A stretch of DNA of 64,000 bases, taken from positions 1 to 64,000 of the forward strand of contig CANPWZ010000003.1 of the NCBI GenBank assembly GCA_947585425.1. Reading direction: 5' to 3'. The notes under the pieces are model-generated. The model did no database searches. It was not told the DNA's origin and was given only the letters and a program-made list of their open reading frames with translations. Of the stretch, positions 8,086-16,569 are shown one piece after another. Numbering within the stretch: the first letter of the stretch is position 1; each line of letters begins with the position of its first letter. Position numbers and translations under genes: made by a program. This DNA comes from an uncultured Oscillospiraceae bacterium. GTDB lineage: Bacteria > Bacillota > Clostridia > Oscillospirales > Oscillospiraceae.

Positions 8086-8853
8086 TCAAAACACCCGGAC
8101 GATAAACTCCAGAAATGCGGCGATCCACTGGGGCGCAACGGCGTAGATGGTTTGGACGGCCGCCTCCCTGTCTCCGGGAGACAGAGGGGTGAGAAAGACG
8201 GCTCCCTTGCCGGATACCTTTTCACCGATCTCAACCATACCTCCATAGGCAATGCCGCCAATGGCGACCTCCGACGCGACGGCCACGCCGCCCACAGCGT
8301 ATTTCCCAAGGGCGATGCCGCCCCAGACCAGCCACCCGGCGGCGATGCCGCCGAGGGAGATGACGCCCAGGGCAAAGCCGCCCAAAGCCAAGGCGCCGAC
8401 GCCGAGACCGCCCAGGGCGAACAGCAGACCCAGGGCGACGCCGCCCAGCGAGAACACGCCCACGGCCACCCCGCCGATGGACACCACCCCAACGGAGATG
8501 TTCCCAATGGCGATGATGCCCCGGGCCAGCCGGGGGCCCAGCCCGCCAAAGTGGATATGGACCAGGGGCAGGCCGAACAGAACGGTCTTGCTCTTGTACT
8601 CAAATTCGGCGTTGTAATGGTTGCGGACTTCCGGGGGTTGAGGCGATCCGCCGCCCTCTTTGCCCAGCACCAGATAGTCCAGGGTCACGTTGAAATAGGC
8701 GGCCAGGGCGGTGAGGTTATCCATGTCGGGCCGGGAGGTCCCCGCCTCCCACTTTTGGACCGCCTGCCTTGTGACCCCCACCAGATCGGCCAGCTCCTCC
8801 TGGGAGAGGCCGGCCTTCCGGCGCAGCTCATAGAGCCGATTGGGAAAATCCAT
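8086..8853 (-). CDS. XRE-family regulator with glycine-rich pentad-repeat domain
   Basis: A 255-residue protein. Residues 1-62 form a Cro/C1-type HTH (LSQEELADLVGVTRQAVQKW), the usual DNA-binding part. A linker with KSKTVLFGLPLVHI leads into about 90 residues (112-205) of a regular five-residue pattern, roughly [AS]-[LV]-G-x-hydrophobic, seen as GGVAVGVFSL-type decads. The C-terminus has an amphipathic helix. Start at 8853 has AGGAGG 8 nt upstream; a longer frame lacks an SD. The repeat may be a membrane or beta-solenoid domain, which is inference. Ligand and target are unknown. Confidence 0.8.
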   Translation of the reverse strand: MDFPNRLYELRRKAGLSQEELADLVGVTRQAVQKWEAGTSRPDMDNLTALAAYFNVTLDYLVLGKEGGGSPQPPEVRNHYNAEFEYKSKTVLFGLPLVHIHFGGLGPRLARGIIAIGNISVGVVSIGGVAVGVFSLGGVALGLLFALGGLGVGALALGGFALGVISLGGIAAGWLVWGGIALGKYAVGGVAVASEVAIGGIAYGGMVEIGEKVSGKGAVFLTPLSPGDREAAVQTIYAVAPQWIAAFLEFIVRVF

Positions 8854-8901
8854 TGAAGTTACCTCCTTGATTTCATCTGTCCGGCGCCTTTGGACGGTAT
8901 T

Positions 8902-8930
8902 ATCATAGCAAAAAGGGCCGGACAGCGCAA
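8902..8930 (-). promoter_or_regulatory. Sigma-A promoter of XRE gene
   Basis: On the minus strand: -35 TTGCGC (8930-8925), 17-bp spacer, -10 TATGAT (8907-8902). Confidence 0.65.
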
Positions 8931-8984
8931 CCAACTATCCCATCCAATTTGACAACCGCCCGTTGCGGTGGGCATTTTCAGCAA

Positions 8985-9016
8985 AAAGAAAGGGCTCCGC
9001 CCCGTGGACGAAGCCC
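8985..9016 (-). terminator. Probable terminator of the CmpB-like gene
   Basis: On the minus strand GGGCTTCG (9016-9009) pairs with CGGAGCCC (8999-8992) with one mismatch and is followed by CTTTCTTTTT. The stem is short, so this call is moderate. Confidence 0.5.
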
Positions 9017-9032
9017 CTCTGAAAAGATGCGT

Positions 9033-9857
9033 TTACGCAAACCGGCCGGTGTTGCGGATGGCCTCTCTGGCCTTTTTCGCGGCCTCCACGATGTGCTCGT
9101 GGTTGACCTTGAAGCCCTCGGTGGGCTTCAGATCGGCATAGCGGCTGCGGAAGCGGCGGCTATACTTCTCCAGGCCGGCGATCTGTTCCCGGTATTTGTC
9201 CTGGAGGGCGTCCACCTGCTCGCTGACCTTGTCGCCCAGCTCGGCCTTGGCCAGGGCCAGCTGCACCTGAAGCTCCTCGCCCAGCGTGGTGACGCTGGTC
9301 ACCAGTCTGGACACCAGGGCCAGGTGGTGGATGGTCATGGCGGCGTCCACCAGGAACAGCACCAGGATCACGCCGGCCAGGACGAAGTGGACCCGATAGG
9401 GGATCAGGTCATAGAGGCGGTCCACCTGGGGCTGGATCCAGAAAATGACCACGTAGGACAGCACGCCCCACACCAGGGCCACCCACAGGCACACCCGGCC
9501 CTTGATGTTGAACTTATAGTTGGAGTAGTCCCAGTATTTCACGTGGGTGGTGGTCTCCAGCACCCAGGCCACCAGGTACTCCCAGGTGGTCATCACCACC
9601 ACGGACACCACGTAGAAGAGGGGCAGATTGCCCTTCAGAGGGGTGAAGAACAGCAGCATCAGCACCACGCCGCCGCCGTAGATGGGGCACACGGGGCCGT
9701 AGAGGAATCCTCTTGGCACCAGACGCCGCTCCTTGATGGAGCAGTAGCAGGTCTCCATCACCCACCCCAGGAAGGAGTAGAGGGCGAAGTAGATGAACAG
9801 CTCCACCAGGGGGAAGTCCAGGATGGTGACATATCGCAGCAGGGCAAGTCGTATCAC
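9033..9857 (-). CDS. CmpB-like integral membrane protein (putative ABC transporter permease family)
   Basis: A 274-residue membrane protein resembling the family annotated as putative ABC transporter permease (PF06541-type). Four or five hydrophobic segments lie in residues 10-185, with the typical FLGWVMETCYCSI and YGPVCPIYGGG motifs near 30-60 and WEYLVAWVLE near 92-101. A charged, coiled C-terminal region (about 185-265) follows. No ATPase gene is adjacent, so transport function is unproven. It starts with GTG, overlapping the stop of the DUF4364 gene by 4 bp, so the two are coupled. Confidence 0.75.
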   Translation of the reverse strand: MIRLALLRYVTILDFPLVELFIYFALYSFLGWVMETCYCSIKERRLVPRGFLYGPVCPIYGGGVVLMLLFFTPLKGNLPLFYVVSVVVMTTWEYLVAWVLETTTHVKYWDYSNYKFNIKGRVCLWVALVWGVLSYVVIFWIQPQVDRLYDLIPYRVHFVLAGVILVLFLVDAAMTIHHLALVSRLVTSVTTLGEELQVQLALAKAELGDKVSEQVDALQDKYREQIAGLEKYSRRFRSRYADLKPTEGFKVNHEHIVEAAKKAREAIRNTGRFA

Positions 9858-10387
9858 GAGGGATCGTCTTCTTTTTCATTGGTGATCAGGGCGCCCAACA
9901 CCCCGTTGTAAACCCGGTCTGGGTGGGCGAGAAAGTGGTCTGCGACCCGCTGTCCCTCCTCCTCCGAGGGGGCCAGCAGGGTCAGAGAAAACAGGGGGCC
10001 GTGGTCGTCATCCATCGCCAGGGCGACCTGCCAGTCATCGCCGGCGCGCTCCACAGTGGCCCGGACCTGGGCCCTGCGCTTCAGCGCTTCGTTCAAAGGC
10101 GACAGCCGCCGGTCACACCGGGCGCGGATGACAGGGGAGAGGCTGCTCTCGCCGGCGTCGGAGTCCCGGCGGCCCTTTGCGGTGGGGGAATAGAGTTCTC
10201 CCTCCCGGACGATGTGGCCGCTGGCGGACAGCTCGGATACCGCTTCGGCGAACTGGAAGTAGTCCACTCCTCCGTCACACATGGCAAGATCGGTGAGGGT
10301 GGCAAAATCGATGGGGCCGGCCGCGTGGGTGAGGATGTAGAGGGCCAGCAGCTTCATATCCAGTTTGTTGTGGATGAATCCGGCCAT
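9854..10387 (-). CDS. DUF4364-family winged-helix-like protein
   Basis: A 177-residue protein of the clostridial DUF4364 family. The N-terminal part (NKLDMKLLALYILTHA, about 6-21) resembles a winged-helix domain, followed by a short beta-rich C-terminal domain. No catalytic residues are visible. Start ATG at 10387 has GGAGG 7 nt upstream and a sigma-A promoter close by. It overlaps the membrane-protein gene downstream, so the pair may form a regulator/membrane protein unit (inference). Confidence 0.75.
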   Translation of the reverse strand: MAGFIHNKLDMKLLALYILTHAAGPIDFATLTDLAMCDGGVDYFQFAEAVSELSASGHIVREGELYSPTAKGRRDSDAGESSLSPVIRARCDRRLSPLNEALKRRAQVRATVERAGDDWQVALAMDDDHGPLFSLTLLAPSEEEGQRVADHFLAHPDRVYNGVLGALITNEKEDDPS

Positions 10388-10416
10388 CGTCCCACCTCCG
10401 TCAAACGCCTGGGGAT

Positions 10417-10445
10417 ATTATACACAAAAGGGAGGAGGCTGGCAA
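10417..10445 (-). promoter_or_regulatory. Sigma-A promoter of DUF4364 operon
   Basis: Minus strand: -35 TTGCCA (10445-10440), 17-bp spacer, -10 TATAAT (10422-10417). Confidence 0.7.
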
Positions 10446-10459
10446 GAGGAGATTTTCGG

Positions 10460-11011
10460 TCAGTTTCGGGTCACCAGAGCGCGGTACAGCTGGGACAGAT
10501 ATACCCAGGTGGGCCGGTCCAATGTCCCTGTCACCGGCAGGCCGGACAGCCGCTGGATCGTGCGGAGGTTCTCATAGGTGCCGCCGTCGTTCACATCGCC
10601 TCCGGCACAGGGGGAGAAATTGGTCGTCACCTGTTCCAGGGCGCTGAACATCCCCCGGATGACGAACAGCGGGGCGGCCCGCTCCCCCTGGCAGCAGGTG
10701 AAGGAGCCGTTGGGCAGCACGTTCAGGGGAGGGGGCGTCCCATAGAGGAACTCGATCTTCTCATAGGCCGCCACGATGGCGTTCCATGTGTCGCTGTTCA
10801 CCATGCCGGTGACAGGCATGCTGTTCTCCCGCTGGAAGATCATCACCGCCTCCAGGGTGCGCTCACCGAAAATACCGTCGGGCACCAGCCGCATATAGGT
10901 GTCGTCATAGATCGCAAGCTGGTTCAGCATCTCCTGAAGGGAGCGGACCGGCTGGCCGTTGGATTCCATCATGCCGTCCTGCTGATCATTCATATCCATC
11001 ATCCTTTCCAT
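10460..11011 (-). CDS. Peptidoglycan-binding domain protein
   Basis: A protein of up to 183 residues with two PG_binding_1-type repeats. The first is about 22-72 (DGIFGERTLEAVMIFQ) and the second about 130-178 (NLRTIQRLSGLPVTGTL). Between them is a Cys-containing linker with FTCC and FSPC. There is no signal peptide or catalytic domain. The ATG at 11011 overlaps the stop of the upstream gene (TAATG). An ATG at 10993 lies 9 nt after GGAAAGG and may be the real start. It is the last gene of a three-gene cell-wall cluster. Confidence 0.75.
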   Translation of the reverse strand: MERMMDMNDQQDGMMESNGQPVRSLQEMLNQLAIYDDTYMRLVPDGIFGERTLEAVMIFQRENSMPVTGMVNSDTWNAIVAAYEKIEFLYGTPPPLNVLPNGSFTCCQGERAAPLFVIRGMFSALEQVTTNFSPCAGGDVNDGGTYENLRTIQRLSGLPVTGTLDRPTWVYLSQLYRALVTRN

Positions 11012-12189
11012 TAGTCGGCGCTGCCGTAGCCCAAATCATAACCGGGGAACTGCCGGGAAACGACCGCCTCCCGGATGGCCTGGGAGCCGGTTGGCAGGCC
11101 CGCCCCCGCCAGCGCCGTGTTTGCGATACCCAGGTATTCCTCATAGATGCGAAGCCAGGTCCGGGAGCCAACCACGCCGTCGGCGGGGAGCCCAAAGGCC
11201 TGCTGGGCGGCGATGACCGCCTGCCTGGTCTGAGGTCCGAAAACTCCGTCGATAGGCAGTACAGGAATGGCATTGTTGAACTGGCCGACGATAGAGAGCA
11301 GATACTGCAAGGCGGATACGGCGGTGCCGGTGCTGCCCTCCCGGAGGGTGACCCCGACCTGAGGCGGCTGGATCGAGGTGAACTGTTGACCCTCGCTGGT
11401 CAGCTCCGCCAGACGTGTGACGGCCACATACAGCGAGATCAGCTTATACCAGGTGCCCTGGCCCACGATGCCGTCCTCTGTCAGATTGAAAATGGCCTGA
11501 AACCTTCGCACCGCATCCTCTGTCTGCCCGCCGAACACGCCGTCCACCGGGATGCGGGGGATGGCGGGATAACTGCGGCTGATCCGATTGAGGATCCTCT
11601 GGATGACGGTGACATAGTCCCCGGTCGCTCCCCTTTGGATGGGCGTGCCGGGGTAGGAGTATTGGATGTCCCGGATGGGGGCGTTGGACACCAGTTCGAT
11701 ATTGTCGCCATAGTAGCGGCGCAGGATCTGTATGGCGGTGTAGCCCTGCTGAGACAGGTTCTCGCTGCCCCACTGGGAGAGCCCGTCGCAGGTGACGGTG
11801 GTGCCGTTGCAGAACTTGGCGGCCAGGGGCTCCACAAAGCCGGGCCGCCGGATGTAGGTGGTGAACAGCTCATCCACCAGCCGGTCCACGTTTTCAAAAG
11901 TGCTGCGGCCGGGGATAAAGCGCTGATCGTTTACGGTGGAGCCTGTGATGTCAAAGTCGTATCCCCGGCTGGGATAGTATTCCGTGTACACCCTGTTCAG
12001 GGCATAGGACACCTGGGCCAGGATATTGGCCCGAAGCGCCGCTTCTCCCCAGGTGGGGTAGATCTCGCTGGAGGCCACATTTTTGATGTAATCTGAAAAG
12101 GACACGGTGACGTTCTCCGCCGGCTGGTTGGCCGGACCGGTGTGTACGGTGATGTACTGGGGGATATAGGGGATCACTGTGAGCGGCAT
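11011..12189 (-). CDS. SpoIID-like domain protein with two peptidoglycan-binding domains
   Basis: A 392-residue protein. The N-terminal third (about 1-150) resembles the SpoIID/LytB region: VTVSFSDYIKNVASSEIYP, then ANILAQVSYALNR and DQRFIPG. SpoIID-type proteins bind or cleave peptidoglycan glycan strands. Two PG_binding_1 domains follow (about 190-250 and 285-345; VDGVFGGQTEDAVRRFQ and IDGVFGPQTRQAV). There is no signal peptide, which is odd for a wall protein and could mean action in the mother cell or packaging into the spore coat. It is the middle gene of the cell-wall cluster. Confidence 0.75.
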   Translation of the reverse strand: MPLTVIPYIPQYITVHTGPANQPAENVTVSFSDYIKNVASSEIYPTWGEAALRANILAQVSYALNRVYTEYYPSRGYDFDITGSTVNDQRFIPGRSTFENVDRLVDELFTTYIRRPGFVEPLAAKFCNGTTVTCDGLSQWGSENLSQQGYTAIQILRRYYGDNIELVSNAPIRDIQYSYPGTPIQRGATGDYVTVIQRILNRISRSYPAIPRIPVDGVFGGQTEDAVRRFQAIFNLTEDGIVGQGTWYKLISLYVAVTRLAELTSEGQQFTSIQPPQVGVTLREGSTGTAVSALQYLLSIVGQFNNAIPVLPIDGVFGPQTRQAVIAAQQAFGLPADGVVGSRTWLRIYEEYLGIANTALAGAGLPTGSQAIREAVVSRQFPGYDLGYGSAD

Positions 12190-12201
12190 GGCGGTCCCTC
12201 C

Positions 12202-12594
12202 TCAAAGCGTCTGGGGGGTGACGATCACAGGAGGAATGGTCCTGCCGCCGGGAAACTGGGGCTGGGGCAGGGGGATCAGCGACACATCCTGCACCGTCTG
12301 GACCCCGGAGAACACCTGGATGCCGTCATAGATCGCCGTGTAGTAGCCTGGATGCTCCACCACAAGGGAGTAGGAGGCAAAGGGCGACGCGTTGCCCGGG
12401 TCCTGGCTCAGGGCGTTGTCCGGGGCGTTAAGCGTAATGGCCCCTGCCACGCCGCTGGAGTCGGTCCGTTGGATGGAAAGCAGCTCCCTGCGGCCATTGA
12501 CGATCGGGCCGGCGAGGATCACCGACGCTCCCTCGATCGGCAGCTGAGCTCTTGAGGTAAACACGCGGACGCGAAGCGAGCCTGTCTCTTGCAT
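12202..12594 (-). CDS. Carboxypeptidase-regulatory-like (Ig-fold) domain protein
   Basis: A 130-residue protein beginning MQETGSLRVRVFTS. It looks like a single CarboxypepD_reg-type beta-sandwich: PIEGASVILAGP, TDSSGVAGAITL, YSLVVEHPGYY, then a Pro-rich end (PLPQPQFPGG). Such domains usually bind sugars or proteins. Start at 12594 has GGAGGAG upstream. It heads the cluster with the SpoIID-like and PG-binding genes, 12 bp apart, so it may be an accessory subunit of a wall-remodelling complex (inference). No signal peptide. Confidence 0.65.
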   Translation of the reverse strand: MQETGSLRVRVFTSRAQLPIEGASVILAGPIVNGRRELLSIQRTDSSGVAGAITLNAPDNALSQDPGNASPFASYSLVVEHPGYYTAIYDGIQVFSGVQTVQDVSLIPLPQPQFPGGRTIPPVIVTPQTL

Positions 12595-12668
12595 AGGACA
12601 CTCCTCCTGTCTTGGTTTACCACAGCCTATGCGATTCACGGAAATATGTGAAAATCGCCGTTAAAAAA

Positions 12669-12697
12669 TTGACATTGCCACGGGAATACGCTAAAAT
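12669..12697 (+). promoter_or_regulatory. Consensus sigma-A promoter of SLH gene
   Basis: -35 TTGACA (12669-12674), 17-bp spacer, -10 TAAAAT (12692-12697). One of the few consensus -35 boxes in this window, suggesting strong expression of the S-layer-type protein. Confidence 0.8.
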
Positions 12698-12734
12698 AAA
12701 AATAACGTCGATTTCGGTCAAATGAGGAGTTAAT

Positions 12735-13823
12735 ATGAAAAGACGTGTGATCCGTTATCTGCTGGCGTTGGGACTTTCGATCTCCCTGATCGTCCCTGCC
12801 GCCGCCTCCGGCGACTCGCTGATCTCCCGGAGCTATCTTGAAAATACCTATCTGCCCCAATTGTCCACCGTCATCCGTGACAGGATGGAGGCGTCGCTCA
12901 GGCCGCTGGTGAACGCCGCGCGGTCCGGCCTGGACCGGCAGCCCGCCGCATCTTCCGGCGACTGGCGCACCGCCCTGGGGTTCACAGCCCAGACCAGCGC
13001 CGCCGGGGACGCCGTGACGCTGGCCCCGGGGGCCGGACTGTTCTGGACCTCCGGCACCGGCAGCCTGACCGAAGGCGTCCTGATCGACGCCACCGCCGGC
13101 CGGGTGGTATCCGTGGGCGGAGCCCTCACCGCGGGGCACCGCTATATCGCGGACGGGCAGGCGGACGTCTCCGTCTCCACCGCGGCCCAGTGGCTGGCGG
13201 AGGGGAAATGGATGACCGTCGCCGGCGGCGGCAGGCCTGCGCCCGGCGGCACGTTCACCGATGTGCCCGCCAGCGCGTGGTATTATGACTCTGTAAAATA
13301 CGCCTATGACAACGGCCTGATGAACGGCACGTCTGTGGACGGCACCGTTTTCTCCCCCAACGGCACCACCACCCGCGGCCAGCTGGTCACCATCCTGTGG
13401 CGGCTGTCCGGCTCCCAGATCGTTGACACGGCTGCTTCCTTCAAGGACGTGCCCGACGATCAGTTCTACGCAGACGCGGTGAAATGGGCCAACGATAACA
13501 ACATTGTCAACGGCTATGACGACACCGCCTTCGGTCCCAACGATCCTGTCACCCGGGAGCAGATGGCGACCATTTTCCAGCGGTATGCGAAATACCGCGG
13601 CAAAAGCGCCTCGGGCGCCGCCGACGCGCTGGAAGCCTTCACCGACAAGGGCAAGGTCGGCTCCTGGGCGCTGGACGCCATGCGCTGGGCCTGTGACAGC
13701 GGTATCATCACCGGCTCCGCCGACAACGCCGGCAGGAAGACGCTGCTCCCCGGCGGCTCCGCCACCCGGGCCGAGACGGCCACGATGCTGTACCGGCTCT
13801 GCGAAACATACGACTTGCTCTGA
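12735..13823 (+). CDS. Secreted protein with three S-layer homology domains
   Basis: A 362-residue exported protein. The signal peptide is about 1-25 (cleavage near AAASG). An unknown region (about 26-165) contains a Ser/Thr/Ala-rich part, and three SLH domains follow, starting near 174, 236 and 297 (FTDVPASAWYYD, FKDVPDDQFYAD, FTDKGKVGSWAL). SLH domains bind pyruvylated secondary wall polymer, so the protein should coat the cell surface. SD GAGGAG ends 5 nt before ATG. It is monocistronic between its own promoter and a strong terminator. Confidence 0.9.
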   Translation: MKRRVIRYLLALGLSISLIVPAAASGDSLISRSYLENTYLPQLSTVIRDRMEASLRPLVNAARSGLDRQPAASSGDWRTALGFTAQTSAAGDAVTLAPGAGLFWTSGTGSLTEGVLIDATAGRVVSVGGALTAGHRYIADGQADVSVSTAAQWLAEGKWMTVAGGGRPAPGGTFTDVPASAWYYDSVKYAYDNGLMNGTSVDGTVFSPNGTTTRGQLVTILWRLSGSQIVDTAASFKDVPDDQFYADAVKWANDNNIVNGYDDTAFGPNDPVTREQMATIFQRYAKYRGKSASGAADALEAFTDKGKVGSWALDAMRWACDSGIITGSADNAGRKTLLPGGSATRAETATMLYRLCETYDLL

Positions 13824-13831
13824 GACCATAC

Positions 13832-13880
13832 GCAAAGAGGAGCCGGATCTCAGTCCGGCTCCTCTTCGCAGGAAAAATTT
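13832..13880 (+). terminator. Terminator of SLH gene
   Basis: A near-perfect 16-bp stem (13832-13847 with 13854-13869), loop TCTCAG, followed by a T-rich tract (ATTTTT at 13877-13882). Confidence 0.8.
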
Positions 13881-13901
13881 TTAGAATCTTGAAAAAACAA
13901 C

Positions 13902-13930
13902 TTGCATTTCTGAATCAGGTGTGCTATTCT
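13902..13930 (+). promoter_or_regulatory. Promoter of tRNA-Arg
   Basis: -35 TTGCAT (13902-13907), 17-bp spacer, -10 TATTCT (13925-13930), 23 bp before the tRNA. Confidence 0.65.
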
Positions 13931-13953
13931 GTTTAAGCTGTCAAGCGAGGTAT

Positions 13954-14030
13954 GCGGCAGTAGCTCAGCTGGATAGAGTGACTGGCTACGAACCAGTAGG
14001 TCGGGGGTTCGAGTCCCTTCTGCCGTACCA
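13954..14030 (+). tRNA. tRNA-Arg (anticodon ACG)
   Basis: A complete cloverleaf with acceptor stem GCGGCAG/CTGCCGT (terminal G-U), anticodon arm ACTGG-CTACGAA-CCAGT giving anticodon ACG, T-arm GGGGGTTCGAGTCCC and an encoded CCA end. The adenosine at position 34 would be read as inosine after deamination. It is a single tRNA transcribed from its own promoter; no integrase flanks it. Confidence 0.95.
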
Positions 14031-14034
14031 GAGG

Positions 14035-14070
14035 CCCTGGAGCCGAAAGGCTCCGGGGTTTTCTGTTTTT
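14035..14070 (+). terminator. Terminator of tRNA-Arg
   Basis: Stem CCCTGGAGCC / GGCTCCGGGG with GAAA tetraloop, followed by TTTTCTGTTTTT. Confidence 0.85.
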
Positions 14071-14097
14071 CCGCAGCAATCCCTATGCCTCGGAAAG

Positions 14098-14706
14098 CTA
14101 CTCGCTCTCTGCCAGTGCCTCCAGCGCGGCGTGGTCGATGATCGTCACCGCCCGATAGCGCAGGTCAATGACCCCATCCGCCGCCATCTGTCCCAGCACC
14201 CGGCTCACCGTCACCCGGGACAGGCCAACCGCCTGGCCCAGGGACTCATGGGTGCAGCGGATGACAGGATCTCCGCCGCCGGACTGATCCAGCAGCCACC
14301 GGGCCACCCGCTGTGGGGCGGGGAGGGAGGAGCGGTCCACATGGTCGGACAGGATGCGCACCGTCCTGGCGAGATATTGGAGCATGGGCAGCGCCAGCTC
14401 CGGGTGGCGCTGAAAGGCGGCGTCCAGCTGCTGCCGGTCGATGGGGAGGATCATGCAGTCCTCCAGGGCTATGGCGGAGGTGACTCTGGGGCAGCCGTCG
14501 AAAAAGGAAGCCTCGCCCATGAGGTCGCCGGTCCGATGGACGGTGAGCACCCGCTCCCCGCCGTCTCCCGTGCTGATGAAGCTCCGTACCGAGCCGGAGA
14601 TCAGGTAGTAAAACCGCTCGGGCGGAGTCCCCTGCAAATAAACCAACTGGCCCGTCTGATACCGCCGGGGGGCGCGGCCCTCGGCCAGGGCGTCCCAAAT
14701 CGCCAC
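14098..14706 (-). CDS. Crp/Fnr-family transcriptional regulator
   Basis: A 202-residue regulator with an N-terminal cyclic-nucleotide-binding fold (about 10-120; GDLMGEASFFDGCPR near 61-75) and a C-terminal HTH (about 150-190; SLGQAVGLSRVTVSRVL). No cysteine cluster for an Fe-S centre is visible, so it is not an obvious oxygen sensor. It starts with GTG at 14706 behind AGGTGG. It is transcribed divergently from leuC, which makes leuCDB one possible target, but nothing in the sequence proves this. Confidence 0.85.
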   Translation of the reverse strand: MAIWDALAEGRAPRRYQTGQLVYLQGTPPERFYYLISGSVRSFISTGDGGERVLTVHRTGDLMGEASFFDGCPRVTSAIALEDCMILPIDRQQLDAAFQRHPELALPMLQYLARTVRILSDHVDRSSLPAPQRVARWLLDQSGGGDPVIRCTHESLGQAVGLSRVTVSRVLGQMAADGVIDLRYRAVTIIDHAALEALAESE

Positions 14707-14730
14707 AAAACCACCTCGCTTTTTTCTAAG

Positions 14731-14760
14731 ATTGTATCACACTTTACATTCTTTGCGCAA
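14731..14760 (-). promoter_or_regulatory. Promoter of crp-type gene, overlapping TTGCGCAA palindrome
   Basis: Minus strand: -35 TTGCGC (14760-14755), 18-bp spacer, -10 TACAAT (14736-14731). The -35 is half of the 8-bp palindrome TTGCGCAA (14753-14760) in the leuC-crp intergenic region. No equally good promoter for leuC is visible. Confidence 0.55.
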
Positions 14761-14808
14761 GTTTTTTGCCATACTGATGCCACATGAATTTGAAGGAGGA
14801 ATATTTCC

Positions 14809-16068
14809 ATGGGAATGACCATGACCCAGAAGATTTTGGCCCGGTCCGCAGGGCTGGATTCGGTGGAGGCCGGCCAGCTCATCGAGGGGAAGCTGGATCT
14901 GGTGCTGGGCAATGACATCACCACCCCGGTGGCCATCACGGAGTTCAACAAGGCGGGGCTGTCCTCGGTGTTCGACCGGGACAGGATCGCCATCGTGCTG
15001 GACCACTCTACCCCCTGCAAGGACATCAAGTCCGCTCAGCTCTGCGCCGCCTGCCGGGACTTCGCCAAACGGCATGAGATCACCCACTTCTACGATGTGG
15101 GCCAGATGGGGGTGGAGCACGCCCTCCTGCCGGAGCAGGGCCTCACCGCCCCCGGAGAGGTGATCATCGGCGCCGACTCCCACACCTGCACCTACGGGGC
15201 CCTGGGGGCCTTTTCCACCGGCGTGGGCTCCACCGACATGGCCGCCGGCATGGCCACGGGCCTGGCTTGGTTCAAGGTGCCCTCCGCCATCCGGGTCAAC
15301 CTGACCGGCAAGCTGCCGAAGTTCGTCAGCGGCAAGGACGTGGTGCTCCACCTGATCGGCATGATCGGGGTGGACGGGGCGCTGTACCAGTCTTTGGAGT
15401 TCCGCGGCGACGGCGTAGCCGCGCTGGAGATGGACGACCGATTCACCATCTGCAATATGGCCATCGAGGCGGGGGCCAAGAATGGCATCTTCCCGGTGGA
15501 CGCCAAGACCGAGGAGTACTTAAAGGGCAGGGTGGACCGCCCCTGGACCGCCTTTGAGGCCGATCCCGACGCGGCGTATACCAGAGAGGTGACGATCGAC
15601 CTGTCCGCCCTGCGGCCCACGGTGGCCCTGCCCCATCTGCCCGAGAACACCAAAACGGTGGACGAGGCCGCTGGCATGCCCGTCCAGCAGGTGGTCATCG
15701 GATCCTGCACCAACGGGCGGCTGAAGGATCTGCGGGAGGCCGCCGCTATCCTGCGGGGCAAAAAGGTGGCGGACGGGGTGCGCTGCATCGTCATCCCCGC
15801 CACCCAGCAGATCTACCTGGACGCCATGGAAGAGGGCCTCATCGCCGATTTCATCCAGGCCGGCGCGGCGGTGTCCACCCCTACCTGCGGGCCCTGTCTC
15901 GGCGGACACATGGGCGTGCTCAGCGACAACGAGTGGGCCGTGTCCACCACCAACCGCAACTTTGTGGGCCGCATGGGTCCCACCAGCTCCATGATCATCC
16001 TGGCAAGCCCCGCCGTGGCGGCGGCCACGGCCCTCACCGGCGTCATCACCGACCCGGCCACTGTCTGA
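14809..16068 (+). CDS. leuC: 3-isopropylmalate dehydratase large subunit
   Basis: A 419-residue aconitase-family subunit of leucine synthesis that isomerises 2- and 3-isopropylmalate. Fe-S ligands are the Cys in GSCTNG (about 300) and the pair in CGPC (360-363). The length fits the short two-subunit (LeuC of archaeal/clostridial HACN-like) type rather than the 466-residue enterobacterial type. SD AAGGAGG precedes ATG. It heads leuCDB; leuA is not in the window. Confidence 0.95.
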   Translation: MGMTMTQKILARSAGLDSVEAGQLIEGKLDLVLGNDITTPVAITEFNKAGLSSVFDRDRIAIVLDHSTPCKDIKSAQLCAACRDFAKRHEITHFYDVGQMGVEHALLPEQGLTAPGEVIIGADSHTCTYGALGAFSTGVGSTDMAAGMATGLAWFKVPSAIRVNLTGKLPKFVSGKDVVLHLIGMIGVDGALYQSLEFRGDGVAALEMDDRFTICNMAIEAGAKNGIFPVDAKTEEYLKGRVDRPWTAFEADPDAAYTREVTIDLSALRPTVALPHLPENTKTVDEAAGMPVQQVVIGSCTNGRLKDLREAAAILRGKKVADGVRCIVIPATQQIYLDAMEEGLIADFIQAGAAVSTPTCGPCLGGHMGVLSDNEWAVSTTNRNFVGRMGPTSSMIILASPAVAAATALTGVITDPATV

Positions 16069-16083
16069 CGGAGGTGTAAAGGA

Positions 16084-16569
16084 ATGAAAATTTACAAGTA
16101 CGGCGACAACGTAGATACCGACGTCATCATCCCCGCCCGCTATCTGAACGCCCCCGACGAGAAATCCCTGGCCTCCCACTGCATGGAGGACATCGACGCC
16201 TCCTTCGCCTCCACCGTGGAGGCGGGGGACATCGTGGTGGGGGGCAGCAATTTCGGCTGCGGCTCCTCCCGGGAGCATGCCCCTCTGGCCATCAAGGCCT
16301 GCGGGGTCAGGTGCGTCATCGCCAGGAGCTTCGCCCGAATCTTCTACCGCAACGCCATCAACATCGGCTTCCCCATCATGGAGTGCCCGGAGGCGGTGGA
16401 CGGCATCCATGCAGGGGATCAGGTGTCCGTGGACTTCAACACCGGCGTCATTGTCAACGAGACCACCGGGCAGAAGTTCCAGGCGGCCCCCTTCCCGGAG
16501 TTCGTCAACGTGATCATTGAGAACGGGGGGCTGCTGAAATCCCTAAAGGCGAGAGGAGTGGCGAAATGA
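16084..16569 (+). CDS. leuD: 3-isopropylmalate dehydratase small subunit
   Basis: A 161-residue swivel-domain subunit that completes the isopropylmalate isomerase. Family motifs are [14 protein letters not shown] (about 8-21) and [13 protein letters not shown] (about 56-68). It lies 15 bp after leuC with GGAGG upstream, and its stop overlaps the leuB ATG by 4 bp. Confidence 0.95.
   Translation: MKIYKYGDNVDTDVIIPARYLNAPDEKSLASHCMEDIDASFASTVEAGDIVVGGSNFGCGSSREHAPLAIKACGVRCVIARSFARIFYRNAINIGFPIMECPEAVDGIHAGDQVSVDFNTGVIVNETTGQKFQAAPFPEFVNVIIENGGLLKSLKARGVAK

Noticed and set aside
5829-8603. Very long open frames on the strand opposite strong genes (e.g. opposite ispH-rpsA, 3204-5015, 27836-29266, 40232-41770)
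   Set aside because: They have no SD, no recognisable domain and repeat-like His/Gly/Leu composition produced by GC-biased third positions of the real gene.
13954-14030. tRNA-Arg as an integration site
   Set aside because: No integrase or duplicated tRNA 3' end is nearby; leu and crp genes follow directly.
14707-14808. T-box or leader peptide before leuC
   Set aside because: About 100 bp with no T-box consensus, no terminator and no run of Leu codons.
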